This document shows, one piece after another, positions 37,501 to 48,467 of a DNA stretch of 64,000 bases. Source of the stretch: Bifiguratus adelaidae (taxonomy: Eukaryota > Mucoromycota > Endogonomycetes > Endogonales). Under the pieces are notes generated by a model. It did not search any database, was not told where the DNA came from, and saw only the letters and a list, made by a program, of their open reading frames with translations. A program made the position numbers and the translations under genes. Positions within the stretch are counted from its first letter, which is position 1. The number at the start of each line of letters is the position of its first letter. Location of the stretch: NCBI GenBank assembly GCA_002261195.1, contig MVBO01000020.1, positions 106,533-170,532 on the forward strand, in the 5' to 3' direction.

Positions 37501-37960
37501 AATCTTGATATTTGTAGGTTGCAAAAATCGTCTGGCAATAACCAAGGACAGCGGACGCGTAATAGGAGTATCCAAGGCTCTCAATAAGGCATTGTAGAGG
37601 CCAGGTAGCAATGAAGATAATGTCGGATGCGGTGGAGTCGTCTATAATCTTCGTTACCTTCCAAACTTTTCACTTGCAGTCGCTACTTGCCTTGTATAGC
37701 CTATCCCACAGCGAGAAAAGCTTCTCCTCTGCATCATTTAGAGCCGTAACCCACTCGAAAAAGGGCTTGCCTTCCCGACTTGAAGGCTCTATCTGCCCTA
37801 CCGTAAGCTGACCAAGCTGAGATGTCACTCGTTCGACATCATGCTTGAAGGAGTCGACATGATCGAATCGCTGCGCGTCAAACACTCCATTTAACTCTGT
37901 AGCTGTGAGATGAGTAGAGTGAGACGGCTTGGCAGCCGATGTGCCCTTCTTTGGCACCAT
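31525..37960 (-). CDS. URB1: Nucleolar pre-ribosomal-associated protein Urb1/Npa1
   Basis: Twelve exons (37691-37960, 37363-37641, 36725-37311, 34989-36673, 34800-34933, 33810-34749, 33608-33762, 32875-33558, 32604-32813, 32433-32537, 32275-32373, 31525-32226) add to exactly 1950 codons, 1949 residues. It is an alpha-helical HEAT/armadillo-type giant. The signature after exon 3 (PRFWQSCSLSFDPRPSSKW, YYATTPPPKYIVLENIVPS, KGMQHSDVLVRYVT) is that of the Npa1 N-terminal domain, and RRRHVWDMLLAFYTSKIAD with the following helices matches the Urb1 C-terminal domain. Urb1 acts in early 60S pre-ribosomes with Dbp6, Npa2, Nop8 and Rsa3. Two introns (37642-37690 and 34750-34799) have GC donors (GCAAGT). 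Intron 36674-36724 is 51 nt and stop-free. Just upstream of the start is an A7 run; a longer N-terminus from ATG 38030 would need a one-base shift there. Confidence 0.92.
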
Positions 37961-38714
37961 GCTCTCGCCAGCACTGAATTGTTTTTTTCGCCAGATCAAA
38001 AAGGAAATTGGCGCCACGCTTGAAAGGTGCCATTGTTCTACTTATAAAGAATAGAACAGTGGCATGGAACGACGATGTATACTGGGTAATAGACGCGAAT
38101 ATCAAAATACATCTAGAATTCGACTTGTGTCGCTTAGATGGATTGGCGAGAGTAGGACTTTCCAGGTTGTTGATTTTCTATGGATTGAACTTGCAACATT
38201 AACAGGAAGCCATATCAAAGCTGAACTTTTGACGCACTAAAGTTGTTCCATGCACAAGCGGATTTACGATGGTTATCCAAGTGCGACAAGAGAGCAGCCA
38301 AAAAGAGAGGGACTTTCTTGGCGTGCTCAAACATCCATTCCATGGCACAAGATCTCAGGTGTTACGCAGCCCTTACAATTGGCTCACCTTAAAAACATGG
38401 AAAGTGATATTGTGACATGTTTGAGTGTTTATCCCAAGAAGAAAATCGGACAGCATGAGCTTAGTCATGTGTTTTGCTCTCATTGATGATTGTTAACCTC
38501 TGCCACAAAAAGGCGTCTACAAAACGACAGTCCATGTGGGTCCTTGGGCGTCGTCGTGAGCAAATCTAATGCTTGGTGAAACTCGGCATGGGTTCGACCA
38601 TAGCAAAACAAGGCCTATATAATTAGGTTGCTTGACTTTTGGCGGGGATCATTACGCGTCCACTCGTGCTTCAACCGGATCGGACTAAGGTATAAATTTG
38701 CAGGATAGTCGCCT
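37961..38714. other. Divergent intergenic stretch urb1 / carbonic anhydrase
   Basis: Promoter region for both genes. Open frames at 38250-38486 look non-coding. The missing 5' exon of the carbonic anhydrase gene should lie here. Confidence 0.4.
38691..38697 (+). promoter_or_regulatory. TATA-like element before the carbonic anhydrase frame
   Basis: TATAAAT lies 24 nt upstream of the open carbonic anhydrase frame, but that frame has no ATG downstream before the conserved domain, so the element may instead be chance sequence inside a first intron. Confidence 0.25.
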
Positions 38715-39233
38715 TTGAACCAGACTTTTATTCTCAGTATAACATCTGCCCTTGACCAATTTCTCCGTGCAAGCGACCAACACGCAGCTACGCTCAATGA
38801 TCCTCTTCTCGAATCGAACGTGCATGCGATTGTGATCACCTGCATGGATCCAAGGCTAGAGCCTACCCGGATTTTGGGTATCAACGGCAATGCAGCTGTT
38901 ATACGCTACGCTGGAGGCAGCGTCAAGGAAGGGCTGCGCTCTATTATTGTTCTCCAGCACATCATTAGGAAAGTCAGGGAGATTTTCATCATGCACCATA
39001 CCGAATGCGCAACGTTGATGTTTACCCAGGAGGAGACTGTTGCGAAGGTGAAGGAACAAAATGGGCAAGATGTATCCCACATTGATTTTGAATGCTTCTC
39101 CGACCTGGAGGACTCTGTGCGCAAGGACAGTGAATACGTCAAGTCCAGCAAGCTGATTGCGCCAGGCAGACGGTTTTGGGGTGGTATCAATGATGTGAAG
39201 ACTGGCAAGCTTACCAAAGTCAAAAAACCGTAG
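38715..39233 (+). CDS. Beta-class carbonic anhydrase, 5' exon not found
   Basis: The open frame gives about 170 residues of a small beta-carbonic anhydrase: TSALDQFLRASDQHA, then the Zn ligand Cys with the Asp-Arg dyad in CMDPRLEP, the substrate pocket VIRYAGGSVKEGLRSI, and the second pair of Zn ligands in MHHTECATLMF, ending with DVKTGKLTKVKKP. The catalytic zinc set C-H-C is complete. It should interconvert CO2 and bicarbonate in the cytosol. No ATG exists between the upstream stop at 38706 and the domain, so translation must begin in an upstream exon; acceptors at CTCAG (before 38738) or ACCAG (before 38724) are possible. The start coordinate given is the open-frame limit, not a start codon. 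Confidence 0.8.
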   Translation: MNQTFILSITSALDQFLRASDQHAATLNDPLLESNVHAIVITCMDPRLEPTRILGINGNAAVIRYAGGSVKEGLRSIIVLQHIIRKVREIFIMHHTECATLMFTQEETVAKVKEQNGQDVSHIDFECFSDLEDSVRKDSEYVKSSKLIAPGRRFWGGINDVKTGKLTKVKKP

Positions 39234-39454
39234 ATTTGACTTTTTGTAATTTCCAAGAATGCAATCTGTGAATACCGCATACGTTTTGACGCAATGGCCA
39301 TGTCAACGTGATGAGGGCCTCTCTTCGTCCAATCTGCAGCAATGGATGCGAGTCAGACGGAGATCAAAATTGGCCTCAATTTGTAAGCGATAATGAAGCT
39401 TAGATGGATCATGCCTAGATTGCGTTCATATACAAGTCCTATAGGATAGGGAGG

Positions 39455-40217
39455 CTACTCGTTCTTTTGCTCCTTTTCTTCTTCTTTTTCCTTCTTTTCC
39501 TGAAGAGCTTGCTCTATGACGACTTCATCTCGAACCTCCCCCACCTCCACGCCCTTTTGAAATTCATCCATGACCAATCCTGCAATAAGCATCCGAAGTT
39601 GCTCATCAGGTTCAATGTTCTCGGCTTCCGATCGGTTCATGATCTCTGCCACTTTCTGCATGAGCTCGTCATGATCAAGGTTGAGATGCCGTGTGTCGTC
39701 CAAAGTCGCCTCGCCGGTGGAAGTGGCGTCTGGTGCGGATTCGCCCGTCACTCCTCGTAATAGCGCTGCCACCTCATCCCATCCTTCCTCATTAGCCACC
39801 ATGGCCGGTGTCTTGCCATCATCGTTCTTTATCTTTGGATCTGCGCCCTTGTCGAGCAGCAATTGTGCGATATCAACCGTCTCACAGGCGTGCAATGGTG
39901 TATCGCCGTCATTATCCGTGATGTTGATATCCGCATTCCGGTCTAATAGGTAATTGATGAGCTCTGGATGAGCGTAAGATACTGCAGCATGTCTATCGTG
40001 GAGCAAGTCAATAAGCGTCAACGTCGACTTGAATCATTACATACAGCGGTGTGTAGCCAAAACCGTCTTTGGCGTTTACGCTGGTGCCTAACTCAATGAA
40101 ATGCTATGCCAACGTCAAACAACCGCCCTGTTGGTGCAAATGAAGACTCACCTTGACCGTCTCGAGATCGCCATCGCCCGCGGCTTCCCAGATATTCTGA
40201 CCTGCAACAGAAGGCAT
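39455..40217 (-). CDS. Ankyrin-repeat protein
   Basis: Three exons (40152-40217, 40045-40103, 39455-39992) give 220 residues. It opens with MPSVAGQNIWEAAGDGDLETVK and has three ankyrin repeats: GTSVNAKDGFGYTPLHAAV, NADINITDNDGDTPLHACE and GADPKIKNDDGKTPAMVANEEG. The rest is acidic and helical (LNLDHDELMQKVAEIMNRSE) with a K/E-rich tail (EKKEKEEEKEQKNE). It resembles small soluble fungal ankyrin proteins; partner unknown. Its start codon is separated from the divergent HD-domain gene by only 11 nt. Confidence 0.88.
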
Positions 40218-40228
40218 GAAGAAAAAGG

Positions 40229-41041
40229 ATGTCGCGCGTGATTGACTTTCTTCACATTATCGAGAAGCTCAAGGTAAGATGGACTTCTGAGCTGGCGCTT
40301 GCTCAATGAGACTTGCGCAGACCACCAAGAGGACTGGCTGGGTCAACAATGGCATCAATCAGCCAGAGAGCATCGCAGACCATATGCACCGCATGGGTGT
40401 CATGGCCATGTTGATTGACGACGGAGAGGTGGACAGGAACCGGTAAGCATGGGCTGTGACGCCCTAGGGAACTAGCGAGAATCCCAACATGACCTCTAGG
40501 TGCGTGAAAATGGCCATTGTGCACGACTTGGCCGAGAGTGTGGTGGTAAGTTGGAGAGTACGTGGAAGCGTGCGATTGTACTCAATGGATGGTGCAGGGC
40601 GATATCACGCCTGAAGAACCTGTTACCAAGGAAGAAAAGTATACATTGGAAAAGGTACACAAAACATGCCGAAAACCATGATTGCTCAATCTCTTGTTAG
40701 AATGCCATGACGGATTTCGTCAATATGCTGGGAGAAACACCGATTGCGAGGGAAATGTTGGAACTTTGGGAGGAATATGAGCAAGCAAAATCAAAGGAAG
40801 CTCTACTTGTGAAGGATCTCGACAAATTTGAGATGATTGTGCAGGCCATGGAGTATGAGAAGCGTAGGTACCTCTCTTTTCAATCCGTTACGATTGTTCA
40901 CTCTGCCACGCCACAGGGGATGGCAAAGATCTGTCAGGTTTCTTTGAATCAACCAAGGGCAAGTTTCGACATCCCACTGTACTCGAGTGGGTAGATGCAC
41001 TCTATGAAGAACGGTCAAAATACCGCGCCGCGCCGCCCTGA
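40229..41041 (+). CDS. HD-domain 5'-nucleotidase-like protein (HDDC2/YfbR family)
   Basis: Six exons (40229-40273, 40321-40442, 40500-40545, 40598-40654, 40701-40863, 40917-41041) give 185 residues. The HD motifs are complete: [20 protein letters not shown] (metal His), [14 protein letters not shown] (His-Asp and the following Glu), and [20 protein letters not shown]. The family removes phosphate from deoxyribonucleoside 5'-monophosphates. The frame ends [19 protein letters not shown] plus a short tail. Its start is 11 nt from the start of the divergent ankyrin gene, and its stop lies 38 nt from the stop of the convergent focadhesin gene. Confidence 0.93.
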
Positions 41042-41079
41042 TATCCAAATTTACAAAATACCGCTTTACTCTATGTATA

Positions 41080-44000
41080 CTATAGATCACCATCTATAGA
41101 GAGTTTCCATAGACCCTCATCATGTGCAACCTTGTCAACGGCCTCCAACCTTTTACTTGCTCCGACCACCTGTCGCAAGGACGTTAATGCAACAATGTAC
41201 AAATGTGTGCCTCGGATTGCGTTGTTAAGCAATCGCATCAAACGCTTGATGATCTATGTTGAAATGTCAATGCGTTGTGCATAGCCAAAGCTATTTCACC
41301 TACCTGCCCTAGAACAGCGCTACTGTCTGTCCTGAGCAAATATTCGCCCAGACAAAACCCTAGCGCGGGTGCATCCAATAGGAGGCCATGACTAGAGGGA
41401 ATGCTGCTCCAAGACCAGGCAAGTCGCTCTAACAATGCAAACATCAAATGCAATCCGGCATGCTTGGCAATTTCGTCGTTGGAAGTGCCCATTAGAATGC
41501 CAACATCAAGTAACCGCATAATCCACTCGTCGCCTTGCTCAGACTTGGTAGCGGAAATTATGGCCTCAATGCTCCACTCTGCCTCTTGCAATGGTATTGC
41601 TGATGCTGACGGACAACGAGCAAGTGCAAGAATCAGCTGCGGTAGAACCTTTGCAGCATCACAAAGACCGAGCTTGCACATCTCGCTCAATGCCAAGACC
41701 GCTATTGGACTTTCCGGTGCCGAGGCGAGCAGGTCGTCCGAGCTCAATTGACTGGCAGATACACCAGCACGCAATAGTCGAATTTGGTCTTGGTGCAACA
41801 GCACGCCATGCTTGACTGTTCTTAGTTGTCGTTCAAACACAATCTGTGTGACTCGTAGGCGCAGTTGGTCGTTTAGCGAAATATGCGCATCGTCCATATT
41901 TTGTAATTCAGCAGAGGTCGAAAGGTGCCGCGTCAATTGTTTTAATATGGCTGTTTGATGCTAGGGGTCGCCGTCAGAACCTGACGACCAGAATCCGTTG
42001 GAGACCAGCACTTACCTCGGTCGCTACTGAGGAAGCTTCTGCAAATGCACTTGTCAAACAATAGTCAATGATCTCCCCACACCTGGCAGGCGAAACGACG
42101 GACTTCTTTGCCAGACCTTGCAGACCACGACGTAGTGGAGGGATTGCCGATACGCGTTCACCTGCTGTCTCACCATCTACGAAATATAAGCCGCTCAACT
42201 CGAGGATGCGTCCAACGCCAACATCACACAACAACTTGAGCACCTCCTGGCGCTGTTCTGTGCGGATAGTGTTCATGCGTGCAATGAGGAACTCTGTGAG
42301 AGATATGGAGTTGAAACAATGCTTGATTGCGAATTGCAAGCATTCAATATAGACTACATCAGATGCGGCCGAGAGGTTTGTCAATAGGGTCCAATTGACC
42401 GGGGGAACTGGATGAGAGAGGCATTGCAGTGCTTGCAGAAAGACTGGAGCCTGATCTTGATGCTTGTTGGGATCTTTGGCATAGAGAGAAAGCGTCTCGA
42501 ATGTCGCTCGAAGGAAGCTGTTGGTTTTCGGAAACCGCGAGTAATCCGAGGGCTCAGTGATTTTGACAACAGCTGTGTCGCCACTAGACTCTGCTCTTCG
42601 GGAGTGCTGTGCATATTGGGCTGATGCAATCACCGCGCCAAGAACGATATTAGCCATTCTCGACGTGCGCGAATCAACCGTTGCTTGCCTAAGCATGCCA
42701 GCGGCCTTCATAAGGGAATCGATGATGCTAGTGCGAACTGCGGAAGGGAATTGTGTTGACAGTACAAAAGGTCGCGTTGACTCCAGTTTCACTTCTCGAC
42801 CATAGGCGATACCGCACAAGGCCCCTAGTATCACGACTGCTGTTTGCCTGTCATTTGCCGAGTGTGCACCAGCAAGTAATGTTTCCGTTCTCTGCTCGAT
42901 ATTATCTGTAAGGACACCTATTTGAGGTGGTGTGGAACTCAACCGAGTGAGCCTCTCGAGAACAGTTGCATGTGCAATTGATACAGACGCACGCCAACCT
43001 GCAATACCAGACTGACAAATCATCAATATATGCCAAATATATGCCAAAATAAATTTCCACTCACCTGTTGCGCTATCACTAGTGCCTGTGTTAGCAATTT
43101 CAATCTGTGCTGTAGTTGCTTCTCGCTTTCAGACGAAGAGCTGGACAAAACCCACACGCTGCCGGCAACGGTTCCAATATTATAGTCCGGTGAATGGTCA
43201 AGTACATGCTGCGCGAACAACACTAAAGAGCTTGACTCTGTAGAAGCTGATGCGTAGCCCATCAACAAACCAGCACAAACCTCTGTATTTGCAGACCTTG
43301 TGCATTCCTCCATAATCCAGGCCAATGAATCTTTGATTATAGTGCTTTGAGCAGCTAAGCGTTCAGGTGAGGTCTCCAGAACGGCTGCAATTTGCCCGAA
43401 AGAATACGCTGCAGCAAAGGTGGACGTCGTGCAGGGTTCGACATTGGATGATTTTTCGTGTCCAGCGACACGTCTGAGATGGCTCATTATTTCCAACACA
43501 ACTTGTTCGTTTTCGAGGATTGTGCATATTGTTGGGCCTATACACTGATTGATCGCGTAAGCCATATCCTCCGTATAATGTACTGTCAACGATTGTGCGA
43601 GACAGTCTTTAGACATGTTCACCAGCACCCGTGCATGCGACTCTGCCAGGGATATTGCCATGCTTAATTCCATGTCAACCGATGCAGCTATGAGGCCTAA
43701 TGTTCAAGGTTAATCGCATATTGGCTTGGAAACCTTGTCAGTAGACCCAAACCTGTAGTCGCATGCAGACATCCGATTCGATAGCCAGGCGTTTCGGAAG
43801 TGTTGAACTTGTCAATAAGGAATGAATACATGCTCGATTGTCGCTCATCTCGCTCGTCCAGAGGTACGGTGACGAGAAATTTTTGAACGAGATCTTGCCA
43901 AGCCGCAATGGCGCGCAGTCGAAGTATCGCGTGATCATTAAACGATACGTCGCCCATTAATACCTCCAAGTACGTTTGGAATGCTGATATATCTTGCATC

Positions 44001-46937
44001 TCTGGAGCATCCGGCGTCAAAGTCATGACGGTGGCCGCGGCAACTCCCGACCTCATTCCGGGATTAAAGGCACCTTCTCTCCAGTTGTTCGAGATCGTTT
44101 GAGCATGCCGAGATATATCTGAAGCAATGGAAGCCAATTGCTCTTGATCCCCAGTTTGAGCCTCCTTGTATTGTCGTGTTTCTACAGCGTTGAAGAGTCC
44201 GCGTCGTAGATGCTCCAATTCATTTAACATCAGGCGACCTAGTACGCAGCTATGACCTTGTCGAGAAGGTCTCATGGAGTCAATTTGCGCAACGTAAGCA
44301 GGCGCTGTTTCGGGTAAGCAAATGCTGATTTCTTGAACCGGATATTCGCCAAGAGCATGCAGGGCCGCGTTGGCAACTGCCATATCTGAATGTGTCAATA
44401 GTGGAAGAATGAAAGATGATACAATGTGTTGTCGGAAATCGATGTAAAGGTCGCTGGCTGAGAATTGCAGATTAGATCACGTTCATTTGGAGCAATCAAG
44501 AATCTTACCATCACTCTTTGCCGGTACCAAAGCATAGAAGGCACACAGCCGCATTTGCAAGAGCGCGTCATCAGCAGAAGCGAAATTTGCAATGTGAGAG
44601 ATAAGTAGGTTCCAAGCTACCGCAATGATCAGTAGGCACATTACCATGTTAATATGACTTACATGCGCGGCATTCCACGATGTCTGCTTTGATGCATTCA
44701 ATCAGTCCTTCAAGAACAAGTCCAAGTGATGCCGACGACCAGTCAACTTTGGATTGCAACAGGCTTGTCCAAAGTAGAATTAGATCCTCTCCGGTTTCCC
44801 TTGGTCGAAGGGCACAGCAATCTCGCATCGTCGCCAATGTAGCAATCTCCATCTGATAGACAAGACGATCGCTGGAAAAGGCATTGCCATTTGAGGCGGA
44901 CTGCCGTGCACTCATGAACTCCACCCAATTGCCAAGATGACTATGTAGTATTCTCCAGATACTTGGATTGTGCCTCCACACCTCGAACAGCATGCGGAGT
45001 GCGGTCGGGCTTAAGGTGTTCGCATCGCCTCCATTATAACCAAACATTGCAGAGATGACTTTGATGATCTGGGGTGTTACGACGAGATCATTCATCGAAA
45101 CAAGCTGAGGTAAAACCGAAAGAAGGATGTGTACTTTGACAGGTGGAATGGCACTGGACAGCTGCAACATGTGAAGACATTGATGCGCAAAAGGAACAGA
45201 GAGGTCTGACTGATTGGCTGTATACTTGACAAGGTGAAGCAGCGAGTTCAATCGTTCCATTGATCGAGTTGTGTCAAGACATGTTAAGGTTTGCATGGAG
45301 AGAGCGAGAATGCTTGCCGATTTTGTTAAGGTATCTAAGCGCTCCTGTTGCATGGATGCAGCCATTTGAGTGGCCACACCGGTTGAAGTTGCAAGCTTTG
45401 GCGGCATCTCGGATTGGTATCTGGTAACAAGACATTGCAACACAGAGAATGGCCCCAGTATGATTTCTGGTACGTCCGCGTCCTGTTGTTCACATAATTG
45501 AGCGACTTCACCCAATCTTCCGACTGTAACACTTACCATGCTTTTTGCTTCGCCGGACGATGACGTGCATTGTTGATCAATCCTCTCAATAACTTCATAT
45601 GTCCGCGGAAGCAACTCCGGTGCAAGCTCCTGGTTCGCCTCAGAAATGACTTGGAAGAGCGGCAGTAGCGCACACGCAGAGCTCTGACTTGCGCGTTGTA
45701 TCTCATCTTCTGTGTCTCCAATGAGGCTGAGGATAGACACTGCAAGTTCCTGCTCCTCAAGAGAGTTAGATTCCAGCAGTACATACGAGAACGAGATCCA
45801 ACTGATGGATGCATAACATGGACCAAGCTTGCGATCCTCAAAGAGCACACGCAAAAGGGCGTGATCATTTCTACGGGTTATCGTAACGAGTTTTGACGAT
45901 AGACGAAGAAGCGGGGATGTCGGTTTCGAAAGATAGCGCAATTCGCACACAGATTGCAAGAGAAGAACATAGACTTCTCGAGCCAGCTGGATCCATTCTT
46001 CCCATTAGAGAATGGCATGCAGTTCTTCGTTATCTAGCGCATGTACAAGCACATCCAGCACGGAGAAAAACGGCCCGTGAAGATCTTCTTCATTGCTCGC
46101 CATGTTTCTTGCAATATGCACCATCTTGAAACACAAATGTCGGCGCAATTCGTCATACCGCTGATCATCGACGGGTCCATTGATCACATTGCCAAGCAAT
46201 GCAACTAAGGCGGTCTTGCTCGCAGCACCATGATGAGGATGTTCGGTATTGATGAGGTTGGTTCGGATCAAAGGGTATAGGAATAAGAAAATATCCTCTG
46301 CAGCGTCTCGGGAGGAGAATGCGTCTTCCTTAACAATATCCAGCAGTCGTTGTAGCGCCAAAAGCAATAGCGGCCATCGATCGGGTTGCAAACGTTGAAA
46401 TTGCACAAGAGGACACACTCGACCTTCCGTTGCTCCGACCGCGAGTACACCTCGACGGGGACCTTTGTTGGATCTCTCCTTGGCCAGTTCAAGCTTTAAG
46501 AGCTCTACAATAGTCTCGAGGATAATGGTAAGCTTGCTGTCGTTCAGTCCATCACCAGTCGCGAGGTTCAGTAAGGCACCGAAGGCAACATCCGTCGAGG
46601 TTTGCCCAGCGCGTGTCGCTATCACCAACCGTCGACAGGCATGCGAGCATACAATGGTCCTGTGAGCAGACAAGAGCTTGGATACGGTCTCTATTGCGTC
46701 AGCTTCCTTTACAAGTTGCCGAACAAGAACCGCCCGATGTCGCGTTTCTTTCATCCAAAGGTTCTTGCCAATTGCAGGCAATGTCTTTGAAGTCACTGCC
46801 GTCTAAATCTGACGCATTCACAGCATACAGTGCAATATCTGTCAGTCAACAGCAGGGAACAGGTCAACCTACTGTACTTGTACCTACCTATGACACCTCA
46901 CCACCAAAACATCAAGGTCTGTGTGTGCAAAGTGCAT
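41080..46937 (-). CDS. FOCAD: Focadhesin-like protein (DUF3730 family)
   Basis: Nine exons (46902-46937, 46047-46802, 44663-45986, 44509-44616, 43753-44457, 43065-43696, 42016-43011, 41304-41960, 41080-41253) total 1796 codons, 1795 residues, almost the same length as human focadhesin. The protein is all helical repeats with no membrane segment. The region WSSASLGLVLEGLIECIKADIVE followed by SWNLLISHIANF matches the DUF3730 core as I know it. Human FOCAD stabilises the cytosolic superkiller (SKI) mRNA-decay complex; the same role here is inference. The first exon (MHFAHTDLDVLV) is short and the least certain part. An apparent in-frame stop at about 46006 is removed by the 60-nt intron 45987-46046. 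The start is 23 nt from the divergent small gene at 46961. Confidence 0.85.
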
Positions 46938-46960
46938 AGAGAGGCTCTGGCGTCACACTG

Positions 46961-47215
46961 ATGGTTCTATCAGAACTCAAGACAGATACACGGAACCCGC
47001 TATTGCGCTATCTGAACGCCAAACGGCAGCAGCAGGTACAGAGTGTAGCAGTCTGGATGAGAGGACCTTTCGCTCACGTCTTCTGCCAGCTCAAAGAACT
47101 GGAAGCCATGCAGCGGTCTCTCAAAGAAGCTGCCAAACAGCAACAAGTTGTGGTTGAGGAACAGATGCCAGAGCGACCTCTGAAGCGACCAAAGCGCACA
47201 CGGCGCGATCCATGA
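46961..47215 (+). CDS. Small basic protein, unknown
   Basis: Open frame of 84 residues: MVLSELKTDTRNPLLRYLNAKRQQQVQ, a helical middle (FCQLKELEAMQRSLKEAAKQQQ) and a basic, NLS-like tail (RPLKRPKRTRRDP). It has the look of a small nuclear coiled-coil subunit. It is 23 nt from the divergent focadhesin start and 64 nt from the stop of the convergent GH88 gene, so it fills the space well. No family is recognised. Confidence 0.5.
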   Translation: MVLSELKTDTRNPLLRYLNAKRQQQVQSVAVWMRGPFAHVFCQLKELEAMQRSLKEAAKQQQVVVEEQMPERPLKRPKRTRRDP

Positions 47216-47279
47216 GGAAGTTTGCCACAAAACTTGCACAAACTCTTGTCTTTCACTGTACATGTCTACGAATCTGCCT

Positions 47280-48398
47280 TTATTCTAGCATCTCATTCAA
47301 GCGAAGCAAGGCTTCAATGTAGTAATAATCTCCAAAAATTACAGCTGAATCCTTCTTGCCTCTGGGAAGATCATAGGTACCGTCCAGCAAAAGCGCCGGG
47401 ATTCTGGCATCCTGTTTGGATGCTCGATGGGTGTCCAATCGTTGAAGCAAGCCCAATGCACCTTGCAAGTACTTGTCTCGGTCCGTGTCCACCAAATGGT
47501 GCAAATCCAAGAGACCAGATGCTGCTATAGCCGCAGCAGAAGTATCTGGGGACACATGTCCCTTGTCATCTGGCAGAGCATCGAAATCCCAAGGCACTTC
47601 ATAATCTTTGCCTAGCCGCATCAGAAAGTAGTCCGCGGCTTTGATGGCCGCATTCAAGAACTTGCGCTGCTTTGTAAAGCGATAGACCATACTGAACCCA
47701 TGAATGGCAAAGGCTTGACCGCAAGTCCATGCCGACGCTGCTGAATATCCTTGATGCGTGGTCATCTTGATCAATTCCGAGGTGTTTTCATCGTAAATGG
47801 CCAAGTGATATGTGGAGCCATCAGGCCGCATAAACACTTCAATGCTCCTCTCCGCATGTCGTACCGCCATATCGTACCAGACGGGTTCATTGAACTCACG
47901 GGCAGACCAAAAGAGCAACTCCAAGTTCATCACATTGTCGATAATGACCTTGAACCAGTTGTCTGGCTCACCAGGCCAATGATCCCATGAGCGCAAAAAC
48001 CCGATGGATGCATTGTAGCGTGTGGCCAGCGATGCAGCACCATTTTTGATCACCGAAAGATAGTCTTGTCGATGACCGAGCGCTAGACCCTTCTCGAAAA
48101 CGCACATCATCATAAAGCCGACGTCGTGAGTGGTCGTGTTGAATTGATTGACCTTGGTATCTTCAGAAGCGTCAATCGCAGCTTGTAATACATTGTCCTC
48201 TCTGAAATATCCATACAATTGCCAAAGGATCCCAGGCAAAAACGGTGAACACCAGTCCTCCACAGGCACCGTTTCCCAGCGCGTCTTGGATGGATAACCG
48301 ATCTCGGGATACTGCCCTGGACCCATGGACGTGTAGACATTCAGATAGACATCCTTGGCTTCCTGCAAGACATTTCCTATCCAATCCTTGTCTGGCAT
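47280..48398 (-). CDS. GH88-family unsaturated glucuronyl hydrolase
   Basis: An intron-free frame of 372 residues starting MPDKDWIGNVLQEAKDVY. It forms the (alpha/alpha)6 barrel of GH88: EDWCSPFLPGILWQLYGY, NTTTHDVGFMMMCVFEKG with the first catalytic Asp, DNVMNLELLFWSA with the second Asp region, TTHQGYSAASAWTCGQAFAIHG, PDTSAAAIAASGL and VIFGDYYYIEALLR near the end. These enzymes remove the unsaturated uronic acid left by polysaccharide lyases acting on glycosaminoglycan or related polymers. There is no signal peptide, so products of outside lyases would need to be imported. It is divergent from hut1, with 69 nt between starts. Confidence 0.9.
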   Translation of the reverse strand: MPDKDWIGNVLQEAKDVYLNVYTSMGPGQYPEIGYPSKTRWETVPVEDWCSPFLPGILWQLYGYFREDNVLQAAIDASEDTKVNQFNTTTHDVGFMMMCVFEKGLALGHRQDYLSVIKNGAASLATRYNASIGFLRSWDHWPGEPDNWFKVIIDNVMNLELLFWSAREFNEPVWYDMAVRHAERSIEVFMRPDGSTYHLAIYDENTSELIKMTTHQGYSAASAWTCGQAFAIHGFSMVYRFTKQRKFLNAAIKAADYFLMRLGKDYEVPWDFDALPDDKGHVSPDTSAAAIAASGLLDLHHLVDTDRDKYLQGALGLLQRLDTHRASKQDARIPALLLDGTYDLPRGKKDSAVIFGDYYYIEALLRLNEMLE

Positions 48399-48467
48399 CT
48401 CAAGCGCTAAAGAGCGAAATGAGCCGAAGTTTCCATTTTTGGTTCTGCAACGTGTTCGTCTTTCAGC

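Noticed and set aside
37961-38030. Longer Urb1 N-terminus from ATG 38030
   Set aside because: It would need a one-base shift at an A7 run; the in-frame ATG at 37960 gives a normal start without a frameshift.
46005-46007. In-frame TAA inside the focadhesin gene as sign of a pseudogene
   Set aside because: A 60-nt intron (45987-46046) with GTACAT donor and CAG acceptor removes it and joins two conserved helices in phase.
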